From Fodinicola feengrottensis (GTDB lineage Bacteria > Actinomycetota > Actinomycetes > Mycobacteriales > HKI-0501): a DNA stretch of 64,000 nucleotides. Shown here piece by piece: positions 32,240 through 42,251 of this stretch. Position 1 is the first letter of the stretch; every line of letters starts with the position of its first letter. Below the pieces are notes generated by a model. That model saw only the letters and a list, made by a program, of their open reading frames with translations. It searched no databases and was not told the DNA's origin. The translations under genes were made by a program, and so were the position numbers. The DNA is taken from NCBI RefSeq assembly GCF_010993775.1, contig NZ_WOTO01000001.1, positions 124,001 through 188,000 of the forward strand, in the 5' to 3' direction.

Positions 32240-33181
32240 TCAAGGTAGCAACCCTGGGCTAAGGACAAGTTTGCCGCGGAGGCCGCCTTTCGCGGTGAGT
32301 TCGTGGGCCACCGCGATGTCGGCCAGCGGCAGGGTTTCCTGGATCCGCAACGTGATCCGGCCGGCATCCACCAGAGCGGCGAGCTCGGCCAGCCGGCCGC
32401 CGTCGGCGAAGACCTCCTGGACGATGACGGTGGTGGCGCGCAGCGGCGGCGGCGCGAAGGGGGCTACCAGGGCGACGAAGGTGCCGCCGCCGCGCAGGGC
32501 TTCGTGGGCCGGTACGCCGACCACCGCGGCGTCAATGACCGCGTCCACCCCCGCCGGGGGCGAGCCGGCGTACGGCGGCTGGCGAAAAGACCTTCCGGGG
32601 TACGAAGTCGGTGGCGCCGAGGTCGCGTACCAGCCGCTCGTCGTCGGCGACCGCGATCGTACGGATGCCGCGCAGCGCGGCCAGTTGCAGCACGACCCCG
32701 CCGACGCCGCCACCCGCGCCGGTCACGAGCACTGTCTGGCCGCGGTGCAAGCCGGCAAGCCTCAGTGACCGGTCGGCGGTCAGCGCCATCAGGGGAAGAG
32801 CCGCCGCCTCTACGAGAGAGACGGTCGTCGGCGCCGGGGCGACCGCCGATTCGTCGAGTACGACGTAGTCGGCCTGCGTACCGCCGGCGGACAGCACGTC
32901 ACGCAGCCCAACGACGGCGTCGCCGCTGGTGAACCGGCTCGCGCCAGGGCCGAGCGCGTCCACCTGGCCGGACACGTCCCAGCCGAGGTACGTCTGGGGT
33001 GCCGGCGCGAGCAACCCGGCCTGGGCGAGGGCTCCGTTGCGAGTGGAGATGTGTCGATCTTGTTGACGGCGGCCCCGGCTACCCGTACGCGGACCTGGCC
33101 GGGTCCGGGTTCCGGGTCGGCGACGGTGGCGATCTCTAGGACTTCCGGGCCGCCGAATCGGCGGACGAGTGTGGTTCTCAT
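32240..33181 (-). CDS. Zinc-independent NADP-dependent alcohol dehydrogenase/quinone oxidoreductase
   Basis: Medium-chain reductase of about 313 aa of the quinone-oxidoreductase type. It starts MRTTLVRRFGGPEVLEI; GroES-like part includes YLGWDVSGQV and FTSGDAVVG; Rossmann motif VLVTGAGGGVGGVVLQLAAL; C-terminal LRIQETLPLADIAVAHEL. No catalytic-zinc Cys/His set is visible. Frameshifts near 33040 and 32590. Divergent from the HxlR regulator gene with 76 bases between them, the usual arrangement for quinone or aldehyde-stress reductases and their regulator. Confidence 0.85.
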
Positions 33182-33257
33182 GACACGCACCGTAAGAAAG
33201 CTACGATCTGGTGGAAAGGACGCACTTCAAGGTGCGTAACCGACCCGGGAGGTCGAC

Positions 33258-33651
33258 ATGGCGACGCTGTCAGCGGCCGCCGGCGGGACGCCGAGAGCCG
33301 GGACTACAACGCCAACCTGGCCGAATGCCCTGGTCATCAGCTGTTGGCGACGCTCAGCGACAAGTGGGTGACGTTGGTGTTGAGCGCGCTCGCGGACGGC
33401 CCGCTGCGCTACAGCGGGATCTCCCGGATCGTGGCCGGCGCGAGCCAGAAGATGCTCACCCAGACGCTCCGCAAGCTCGAGCGTGACGGTCTCGTCGCAC
33501 GTTCGGTCACCCCATCCGTGCCGGTACGGGTTGACTATGAACTGACGCGTTGGGCGAGTCGCTTCTGCCCGTACAACGTGCCATTAAGACGTGGGCCGAG
33601 ACGCATATCGAGGACGTGGCGACGGCCCGCGAAGCGTACGACCAGCGCTGA
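33258..33651 (+). CDS. HxlR-family transcriptional regulator
   Basis: Winged-helix regulator of about 130 aa. The signature Cys lies in AECPGHQLLATLSDKWV; the helix-turn-helix is GPLRYSGISRIVAGASQKMLTQTLRKLERDGLV; the wing VDYELT. GGAGG is 4 bases before the ATG at 33258. Frameshifts near 33290 and 33555; corrected, the end reads TWAETHIEDVATAREAYDQR. HxlR proteins often sense electrophiles through the conserved Cys; here it probably represses the divergent oxidoreductase gene. Confidence 0.82.
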
Positions 33652-33869
33652 TCGGACGTGTGTTCGCACACTTCTCGGCCACGCTTACGCAACACAGTGT
33701 TCATTTGTCGTATCCTCAACCGTCAGTGCCGGACGGATCACCTGATGAGAGCACCGTCTGGATGAATGGTTGGCCTCGGAAGGTGTGAGATGGGCTTTTG
33801 CCTGGTCGTGTCCGATGACGTACGCGGCAGTGTTGCCGTTGTGCGCCGCATGAAGGCCGTTCCAGCCCG

Positions 33870-36800
33870 GTGACCGCCGTCCTCACCGCGACCGTCCCTG
33901 TTCGGGCCGAGGCGCCTCGTCAGCGCGCGCTCTTCGAGTCCGGGGCGGCCGCGCCGGCCCGGACACTCCTCGACATTTTCCGCGAAACGGTCGCACGGCA
34001 CCCGACTGTGGACGCCATCGACGACGGCAAGACCGTCCTGACCTACCGACAGCTCGCCGACGAGGTCGAGGTCGTACGCGCGAGCCTCGCCGCCGCCGGT
34101 ATCGGCACCGGCGAGCGGGTCGGCGTTCGGATCTCGTCCGGCCGCGCCGAGTTGTACGTGGCGATTCTCGCCGTCATCGCGGCCGGCGCGGCCTATGTGC
34201 CGGTCGACGCGACGACGACCCCGACGAGCGCGCCGAGCTGGTGTTCACCGAGGCCGGCGTGTGTGCGGTGCTGGGCGACAACGGCGCGATGGAGATCGTG
34301 GGCGCGCCGCTGGGCGGCGCCGCCGAACCGACCGTACGCGACGACGCCTGGATCATTTTCACGTCCGGTTCGACTGGCAAAAACCCAAGGGTGTGGCGGT
34401 CAGCCACCGGGCCGCGGCGGCGTTCGTGGATGCCGAGGCGCGGCTGTTCCTGACCGACGAGCCGATCGGCCCGGACGACCGGGTGCTGGCCGGCCTGTCG
34501 GTCGCGTTCGACGCGTCCTGCGAGGAAATGTGGTTGGCCTGGCGTTATGGCGCGTGCCTGGTGCCGGCGCGCGCGCTCGCTCGTACGCACCGGCGTCGAC
34601 CTTGGTCCGTGGCTGGTCGCTCAGGGCATCACCATCGTGTCGACGGTGCCCACGCTCGCCGCGCTGTGGCCGACGGACGCGCTGGACGAGGTCCGGCTGC
34701 TGATTTTCGGCGGCGAGGCGTGCCCGCCTGAGCTGGCCGAACGGGTCGTCGTCGAGGGCCGCGAGGTCTGGAACACGTACGGACCGACCGAGGCGACCGT
34801 GGTCGCGTGCGCCGCCCAGCTGACCGGCGACGGTCCGGTCCGGATCGGCCTGCCGCTGGCTGGCTGGCAGCTCGCCGTGGTCGGCAACGACGGCGAGCCG
34901 GTGGCGATGGGGGAGACCGGCGAGCTGGTGATTGGCGGCGCCGGGCTGGCCCGCTATCTGGACGAGGCCAAGGACGCCGAGAAGTTCGCGCCGCAACGCG
35001 CTTTGGGCTGGCAGCGGGCATATCGCAGTGGCGATGTGGTACGAGCCGAGCCCGACGGCCTGCTTTTCGTTGGCCGCGCTGACGAACAGGTCAAGCTCTC
35101 GGCGGCCGGCGGATCGAGCTGGGCGAGGTCGACGCGGCTCTGCAGTCGCTGCCCGATGTCGCCGGCGCCGCTTGCGCGGTGCAGAAAACGCCTGCCGGCA
35201 ACCAAATTCTGGTCGGGTATGTCGTCCCGCTGGGGAAGTCCTTCGATCAGGACGCGGCCGCCAAGCGGCTTCGCGAGCATTTGCCGGCCGCTTTGGTGCC
35301 GTTGCTCGCGGTTGTCGACGACCTGCCGACGCGTACGTCCGGCAAGGTCGACCGGGCCGCGCTGCCGTGGCCACTGTCCCATGTGGACACTTCGGGCCGC
35401 CGACCTGACACCCACCGAGGTCTGGCTGGCGGCCAGCTGGGCGGACATTCTCGGCATTGCGGTGAGTACGCCGAACGCCGACTTTTTTCTCCAACGGCGG
35501 CGGAAGTCTGACGGCCGCGCAGCTGGTCGCGCGGATTCGCGAACGGGCACCCGCAGGTCGCGATCGTCGACATTTACCAGAATCCGAAGCTGGGCGCGCT
35601 CGCTCGGGTGTTGGACGCCGACGACAGCGCACATGAGGCTCGTCGCGATGTCGCGCCGACCCCGCTCCGGACCGGCATTTTGCAGTCACTGCTGATGATT
35701 CCGCTGATGACCCTGGTCGGGTTGCGGTGGGCGGTGGTGGCCGCCGCGATCAGCAACGTGTTGCCGGTGGTCTGGGCGCCGTCGGTTTCCTGGTGGTGGA
35801 TCGCGTTCGGCTGGCTGCTGCTTTTCAGCCCGCCTGGACGCATACTGGTCGCCGCTGGGACGGCCCGGCTGTTGCTCCGGGGTGTACGTCCCGGCACGTA
35901 CCCGCGTGGCGGCTCCGTCCACTTGCGACTGTGGACGGCCGAGAAGCTGGTGGATCTGAGCGGTGTCACCAATGTCGCTGGTGCTTCGTGGATGACGCAT
36001 TACGCGAAGGCGCTTGGCGCGAAGGTCGGCAAGGATGTCGATCTGCATTCGCCGCCGCCGGTGACCGGCCTGCTCAAGCTCGGTCGCGGTGCCGCGGTCG
36101 AACCCGAGGTCGACTTGTCCGGTTACTGGGTCGACGGGGATCGCGTTCATATCGGCAAAATCCGGATCGGCGCCGGGGCCCGCATCGGCGGTCGCAGCAC
36201 CTTGCTCCCGGGCGTACGGATCGGCAAGGGTGCCGAGGTCGGCGCTGGCTCGACGGTTCGCGGCGCGGCGGCCGGCCGGACAGCGCTGGGCCGGCTCGCC
36301 GGCCGGTCGTACGACCGGTGGCAGCGGGATGAAGTGGCCGACCGCGACCAGCGAGCGGTCGCGTTTCTGGGCCGGAATGTACGGCGTGACCTCGCTGCTG
36401 CTCGGCCTCGTGCCGGTGGTCGCCGCGGTGCCCGCACTGGCGATTTTGGGTTGGTCGGTCTCGGGAACGACCACTGTGACGAGTGCGCTGGGCTGGGCGC
36501 TGGCTGCGGTGCCAGCTGCCACGGTCGCTTATTTTGTTGCGTACGCGCTGATCGTCGTGTTGATCGCGTACGCGGACTGAGCATCGGTCTGGTCGCCGGG
36601 TATCACCCCGTCCATGGGCGGCGGGCCTGGCAGGTGTGGGCGACCGAGCGGCTGATGGACCTCGCTCGGGTGGGGCTTTTCCCGCTCTACGCCAGCCTTT
36701 TCACGCCGGTCTGGCTGCGGCTGCTGGGCGCGAAGGTCGGTCGTGGCGTCGAGGCGTCCACGGTTTTGGCCGTGCCGAAGATGACCAAGGTCGCGGACGG

Positions 36801-37758
36801 CGCGTTTTTGGCCGATGACACGATGGTTGCCACGTACGAACTCGGCCACGGCTATCTGCACGTGGCGCCGGCCCGGATTGGCAAGCAGGCATTCCTTGGT
36901 AACTCCGGAATGACCGCCGCCGGTCGCGCGGTGCCCAAGAAAGGTCTGGTCGGCGTGCTGTCGTCGACGCCGGCCAACGCGAAGAAGGGTTCGTCCTGGC
37001 TCGGCATGCCACCGATCCCGTTGCGCCGCTCGGTCGACAAGACCGATGGCAGCCGCACTTTCCGGCCGCGCCGCCGGTTGAAGCTCGCCCGCGCCGCGGT
37101 GGAGCTGTGCCGGATCGTGCCGGTGATGTGCTCGACCGCGCTCGCGGTGCTCACCCTGGCGGCTCTGTTGGCACTGTCCAAGGTGGCCGTTTTCGGCGTC
37201 GCGGCCGTGCTCAGCGGCGTCGTTCTGCTGGCGGCCGGCGTTGTTGGTTCCGTGCTGACGACCGCGATGAAGTGGTTGCTGGTCGGGAAATTCCAGGCCA
37301 CCGAGCGTCCACTGTGGAGCTCTTTCGTCTGGCGCAACGAGCTGGCTGACACGTTTGTCGAGGTCGTGGCGGTGCCCTGGCTGGTTGGCGCGCTCGGTGG
37401 TACGCCGCTGCTGCCGGCTTGGCTGCGTACGATGGGCGCCAAGATCGGCCGTGGCACCTGGCTGGAGACGTACTGGCTGCCGGAGTCCGATCTGGTCCGG
37501 CTCGGTGACGGCACCACGATCAACCGGGGGTGTGTTGTGCAGACGCACCTCTTCCATGATCGGATCATGCGCATGGACCAGGTCACGCTGGACGAGGGCG
37601 CGACGCTCGGACCGCACGGCATCGTGCTGCCGGGGGCGCGCATCGGTGCTCGTACGACGGTGGGTCCGGGCTCGTTGGTGACCCGCGGTGACGCGGTGCC
37701 GGCCGACTCGGCGTGGCTGGGCAACCCGATCTCGATCTGGTCGTCGGGTCGCGGGTGA
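33870..37758 (+). CDS. Pls/PosA-type NRPS-like protein (adenylation, carrier, membrane, beta-helix)
   Basis: Very large protein, about 1,296 aa. Residues 1-480: adenylation domain (DDAWIIFTSGSTG, GVAVSHRAAAAF, NTYGPTEATVV, YRSGDVVR, RTSGKVDRAALP). About 510-580: carrier domain (NADFF..GGSLTAAQLVARI, Ser for phosphopantetheine). The rest: several transmembrane helices alternating with left-handed beta-helix repeats (IGKIRIGAGARIGGRSTLL; LGPHGIVLPGARIGARTTVG), as in the C-terminal domain of epsilon-poly-lysine synthetase and the Pls/PosA family. It probably joins one amino acid into an amide or ester product at the membrane; the monomer cannot be read safely because frameshifts (near 34215, 34385, 34565, 35105, 35390, 35495, 36260, 36580) fall in the specificity region. 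Confidence 0.88.
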
Positions 37759-39102
37759 GTCCGAAATCCCCACGGCCCGCGGTTCCGACCCCTGGCGCTG
37801 ACCACTCGACCGATCCCTATCTTCCCGAGCACGGTAACGGCGGTTACCAGGTGGAGCATTACGCGCTCGACCTGGACTATCGGGTCGGGCCGAATCGGCT
37901 GGCTGGTCAGGCCAGCCTGACCGCGGTGTCGACGCAGCCGCCGCTCTCGCGCCTGAGCCTGGACCTGTCCGGGTTCCGGCTGGACCGCGTCGCGGTCGAC
38001 GGCCGGGCCGCGAAATTCACTCGTACCGGGGGAAAAACTGCACATCCGCCGGCTCGCCCGGTGCCGGTCAACACCCGTTTCCAGGTCGACATTCGGTACG
38101 CCGGCAATCCCGCACCGGTGCCTGGCCGATGGGGGGACATCGGCTGGGACGAACTCACCAACGGATCTTTGGTGGCCAGCCAGCCCATTGGCGCGCCGTC
38201 GTGGTTTCCGTGCAACGACCACCCCAGTGACCGGGCCAGCTATCGGATCGCGGTGACGACGGACTCGCCGTATTCGGTGCAGGTAACGGGAAACCTGGTG
38301 TCGCGGCGGCGCGCGCGCGAGCACCACCACGTGGACGTACGAGCGACCGGAGCCGACTCCGTCCTACCTCATGAGTGTCCAAATTGGACAGTACGACGAG
38401 GTGTCGCTCGCGACCTCGCCGGTGCGCCAGCGGGCCGCTGTGCCGGCCCGGCTGCGCAAGCCTTTCGGTCGGGATTTTGGCCGACAGGAACAGATCATGA
38501 AGACGCTGGAGGGGTATTTCGGGCCGTACCCGTTCGGGGAGTACGTGGTGGTTGTTACCGACGACGCCCTGGACGACCCGATAGAGGCGCAGGGGATGTC
38601 GATTTTTGGCGCCAATCACGTGGATGGGCGGCGGACGTACGAACGACTGGCAGTTCACGAGCTGGCGCACCAGTGGTTCGGCAACAGTCTGACGGTGGCC
38701 GACTGGCGGCAGATCTGGCTGAACGAGGGCTTTGCCACCTACGCGGAGTGGCTCTGGTCCGAGGCGACCGGCGGCCGGTCCGCGGCGGCTCATGCCGGTG
38801 AATGGTACGACCGGCTTTCGGCCGGCCCGAACGACATTCTGGTCGCGGACCCGGGCGTTGACCGGATGTTCGATCCGCAGCTGTACAAACGCGGGGGCCT
38901 GACCCTGCACGCGCTGCGCCAGCGGCTCGGCGACGACCGTTTTTTCCCACTCGTACGCGACTGGGCCACCATGCGCCGGCACAGCCCAGTCACCACCGAA
39001 CAGTTCACCACCTTCACCGAGGCGCATGCGGGCGAGTCACTGACCGACCTCTTCGCCGCCTGGCTGTGGACCAAACCGCTGCCCCTCTTCCCAGCTAGGT
39101 GA
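37755..39102 (+). CDS. M1-family metallopeptidase
   Basis: Short aminopeptidase-like zinc peptidase of about 449 aa. Substrate-binding region DDPIEAQGMSIFGANH, zinc motif HELAHQWFGNSLT with the third ligand Glu in WLNEGFATYAEW; all catalytic residues present. N-terminal beta domain HYALDLDYRVGPNRLAGQA. No signal peptide. The GTG overlaps the stop of the Pls/PosA-like gene (GTGA), so the two are coupled; an M1 peptidase next to this NRPS-like family could process or protect against its product (inference). Frameshifts near 38045 and 38340. Confidence 0.9.
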
Positions 39103-39242
39103 CGAAAGTAAGCTGAGTTGTCAGCCTTTTGTCATGAATTCCTGGCTTTTCGGTAAGAAGTCTTGTCAGTCATGATTTGCCGGGTGAAAATCTGCGTGCC
39201 CACTCGGGTGAAATTCCCCGCGTACCTGTGGAGGACCAAGGT

Positions 39243-39686
39243 ATGAAGGCAACGCCCCGCGTTCGTACGGCCGTAGTGGCGGCCCTGCTCGGCACCACCT
39301 GCCTGCTCAGCACCGGCATCGCGGCGCAGGCCGCCCCGGCTGGTGACCCCGGCTGCGGCTCGCCCGGCGACGCGCAGCAGGTCGACTACAAGCCGGTGTA
39401 TTCGACGGTCAATGACGATGTCGCCAACGTCTACCTGTTTTACAGCCCTTCGACCAAATGTGTGATGGGTCGGGTCACCGGCGTGTACGAGCACGGAGAG
39501 GCGCCGGAGATCTGGCTCGACCGTGGCAGTCCCTCGAACTACACCGGGATGCTGGGCAAGGCCAGCATCATCTCGCCCAGCAATGTCGCGCAAACCGGCT
39601 GGTTCAACGACAACGGCGTGGTGGCGAGGGCCTGTGGTACGTCCGGTCCGGACGATCACGACATCACGTGCACGAAGTGGTACTAG
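39243..39686 (+). CDS. Small secreted protein of unknown function
   Basis: 147 aa. Signal peptide MKATPRVRTAVVAALLGTTC...AAQAAPAG. GGAGG lies 8 bases before the ATG. The mature part has about four Cys (two probable disulfides), Tyr-rich beta-like stretches (VNDDVANVYLFYSPSTKCVMG) and ends TCTKWY. No family recognised. It stands alone between the M1 peptidase and a conserved unknown. Intact frame. Confidence 0.75.
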   Translation: MKATPRVRTAVVAALLGTTCLLSTGIAAQAAPAGDPGCGSPGDAQQVDYKPVYSTVNDDVANVYLFYSPSTKCVMGRVTGVYEHGEAPEIWLDRGSPSNYTGMLGKASIISPSNVAQTGWFNDNGVVARACGTSGPDDHDITCTKWY

Positions 39687-39714
39687 TGTCCTGCCCCTTG
39701 GGTAGCCTGGAGAT

Positions 39715-40428
39715 ATGCACAACCGGCTGACCCTTCAGGTGCGTACACCGCCGGAGTCCCGTTGGACCGGTGTCGAGCTGCGGGTGCTGGTGGACGGGCG
39801 CGACGTGGTCGCCGACGTTTTCGAGGCGGGGCCGAACGGTGACCCGGACGAGCTGCTCGGGCCGCTGGCGCCCGAGCGGCTCTCGCGCGAGGTGCAGCTG
39901 GCCGAGGCGGACTGCACGGAGGGCTGCTGCGGCGCGATTTACGTCAGTGTCAAACGCGATGGCGACGACGTGGTCTGGGATGGCTGGCGGAACCCGGACG
40001 CGGTCGGCGTCGAGATCGGGCCGTTCCGCTTCGACGCCGAGCAGTAGTACGGCGCCGAGCTGGCCCGGGCCAACGGCGAGCGTGGCTGGGAGTGGCCCGG
40101 TCGTACGATCGCGCGCTTGGTTCGACAGGCGCTGGGCGACGACCCGGATGTGTTGGGGGAGTGGAACAGCAGCGTCGATTTCCTGCAGAGCCGGCCGTCC
40201 AGCCGGGCGGAGATCGAGCTGGTGTTCACCTCGCCGCCAGCCGAGACAGTCACCGAGTTCTACCGGATTTTCGAGCGAGCGATGGAACACCGGCAGTTCC
40301 GCCTCCGGCTGCCCGTTTCCGATGAACCGGTGATGGACCAGGCGCAGGGGATCGTGGATGCTCTCAGCGGGTCGGATCCCCGAGAACGAGCCGAAATCTG
40401 TGGCGGCTACGGCAACTCGATCATGTGA
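39715..40428 (+). CDS. Conserved actinobacterial protein of unknown function, with in-frame TAG
   Basis: About 237 aa if the TAG at 40045-40047 is read through. The part before it (VELRVLVDGRDVVADVFEAG...IGPFRFDAEQ) and after it (YGAELARANGERGWEWPGRT...FYRIFERAMEHRQFRL) are in the same frame, and both read as good protein with high-GC codon use. The stop sits in CAG-TAG-TAC, the same context as in cbbX. No domain recognised. GGAG lies close to the ATG. Cytoplasmic by lack of signal or helices. If the stop is real, a 110-aa N-terminal fragment is made. Confidence 0.7.
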
Positions 40429-40511
40429 CGACAGACGTCGGCCCGGGGAGCTGCGATGCGCCGATACCGAAACCTGCTGACAACCTGGGGTTCGTTGGAG
40501 AGTTGGTGCCG

Positions 40512-41775
40512 TTAGAACGGTGGTGGTGGGTATTCGTCGTTGGGTGTGACGTCGTACGTTCGTCCGGTGGGGCTGGTCCACAGGAATCGTCCTGGTGTGG
40601 GTTGGGTGACGGTCCAGCCGTGTTCTTTGATGTCGTTGTGGAATTTGCAGGCTGGTCCGGCGCTGTCGTACGCGGTCTTCCCTTCCGGATCGCGGAAAGG
40701 GATGGTGTGGTCGAACTCGCAGGTCGCCGCTGGCCTGTTGCAGGCGGGTCCGCAGCATCGCTGGTCGCGGGCGTTCACCAGGTCCCGTAGCGCCTTGGTG
40801 GGGCGGTAGCGCGTACGGCCGTGGTCGATCACGACACCGCTGACGGGGTCGGTGAGGATTCGGTACCATTCGCTGTTTTCGTCGCCGGCGAGTTCGCGTG
40901 CGCGTTGCGCGGTCATGGGGCCGTAGCCACTCAGGATGGCTGGGTTGTCGTCCAATCCCATGAGGGTGCTGGCGTCGACGCGGAGTTCGATTTTGGTGCG
41001 TACGTTGCTCGGCACACCCAGACAAAGGTCGGTAAGAGCGTCGGCGCGGAGCGCGTCCATGGTGCGGGACTCGTCTTTGGCTTTAAGCTTGCGAGCGATC
41101 GCGTCGATAAGACGGTAGATCGCCTCCGCTGATTCGGCGGGCAGGAACGCGCCCAGCAGAGCCATCCCGTCTTCGCAGGGTTGTTTTTCTACTCGCCTCT
41201 CGGAGACCAGTTTCTTGCGGCGGGCTTCGGCGGCGGCGGGGTCGATTTTGATGACCTCCCGGCGGGCCCGGTCTCGGATCGATCGAGGGGTCTTGGAGTC
41301 GGCGCCGGGTAGGACCTTTTCTTCGACTTTGCGGGCGTCTTCGGGTGAGAGGTGGCTGACCTGGTCCGCGAACGTGAACGCTTTACGCAAGTCGAGGTCA
41401 CCGTGAGACATTCCCGCCATGGTGCCCGGCAGCTCATGGACCAGTTGGTACGCCAAATTCAACCGCTTCTGAGCCGCTGACACGCTCCACGTGAGCGAGG
41501 CGGCGATTTCACCGGCCGCGTATTTGGAGAATGGTGCGCCGACGGCGGGGGGGCGGGGCGTTGGTGAAGCGGTCCATGAACCGCATCTGCATCGCCTGCG
41601 TATACGAAATCACCTTATCCAAGGTTTCGATCGCGGCCAGCGCGGTGTCCGCGTCGGCTCGGCCGTACCGGTCGAGTTCCTCCAGCATTTGCAGAGGAAC
41701 CCAGCTGGGTGGCATGGTGCGCCATGGCTGTTTGTTTGGGTCGGTGAATTCCGGTCGCCTTCGTTTTCTGCTCAT
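40512..41775 (-). CDS. DUF222/HNH endonuclease (13E12-type)
   Basis: About 420 aa. The N-terminal DUF222 region (ISYTQAMQMRFMDRF, WSVSAAQKRLNLAYQLV, FTFADQVSHLSPEDA) is followed by a C-terminal HNH domain: RDQRCCGPACNRPAATCEFDHTIPF...CKFHNDIKEHGWTV, with zinc-site Cys and the catalytic His. A seven-G run near 41550 breaks the frame. Such genes occur in many copies in actinobacterial genomes and are thought to be mobile or selfish; none of the flanks shows a recognisable border. Confidence 0.88.
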
Positions 41776-42251
41776 GACCCGATTTTACCGGCTGCCACCG
41801 ACAGTCTGGTCGCCGATTTTGTTTCTGTGGATAAGAAATAGGCCAGCGGAATGTCCTTGTTGATAACTCCTATTCAAGACGCGCGCTCTGGCTCGATACC
41901 CAACGTTGCTTGTTCGGGCACTGGTAGTATTTTGTTCTGCTTCGTAGGATTTGGTGGCAGGTATGACATGCGCCGGCCCACGTGGCGAGGATGTGCTGGA
42001 TTTCTCGTATTATGGATCGCCCGGCCCACAGTACGGGATCTGGCGAGCCGTTGGTGCGTAGGTGGTGGCTGGGCGTATGAAACGGGGGGCGACGCCACCG
42101 CGCTCGAACCGCGAAACGGTAGCAGAATGTGGTTCTTGCGACCCTCGCGCGCCACCGGATTCGCACCCGTCACGCCCGTCGCCAAGGCTGGGCGTCGAAG
42201 AAACCATCGCCTCCTCCATGGCGTTTGTTGTCCACTACGACACGGCCTGGT
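41776..42251. other. Intergenic region, nothing recognised
   Basis: 476 bases between the HNH gene (upstream side) and the end of the SARP gene. The first 200 bases have distinctly lower GC than the window. I looked for a tRNA because of T-arm-like strings (ggttcgagc and gtgcgaatcc on the minus strand) but could not build a cloverleaf. No coding frame is convincing. Confidence 0.35.

Noticed and set aside
40512..41775. HNH gene as evidence for a mobile element or prophage
   Set aside because: DUF222/HNH genes are dispersed in actinobacteria; no integrase, transposase, att-like direct repeat or phage gene was found beside it.
42060..42200. Possible tRNA (ggttcgagc and gtgcgaatcc on the minus strand)
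   Set aside because: No acceptor stem, D arm or anticodon arm could be paired around either T-arm-like string.
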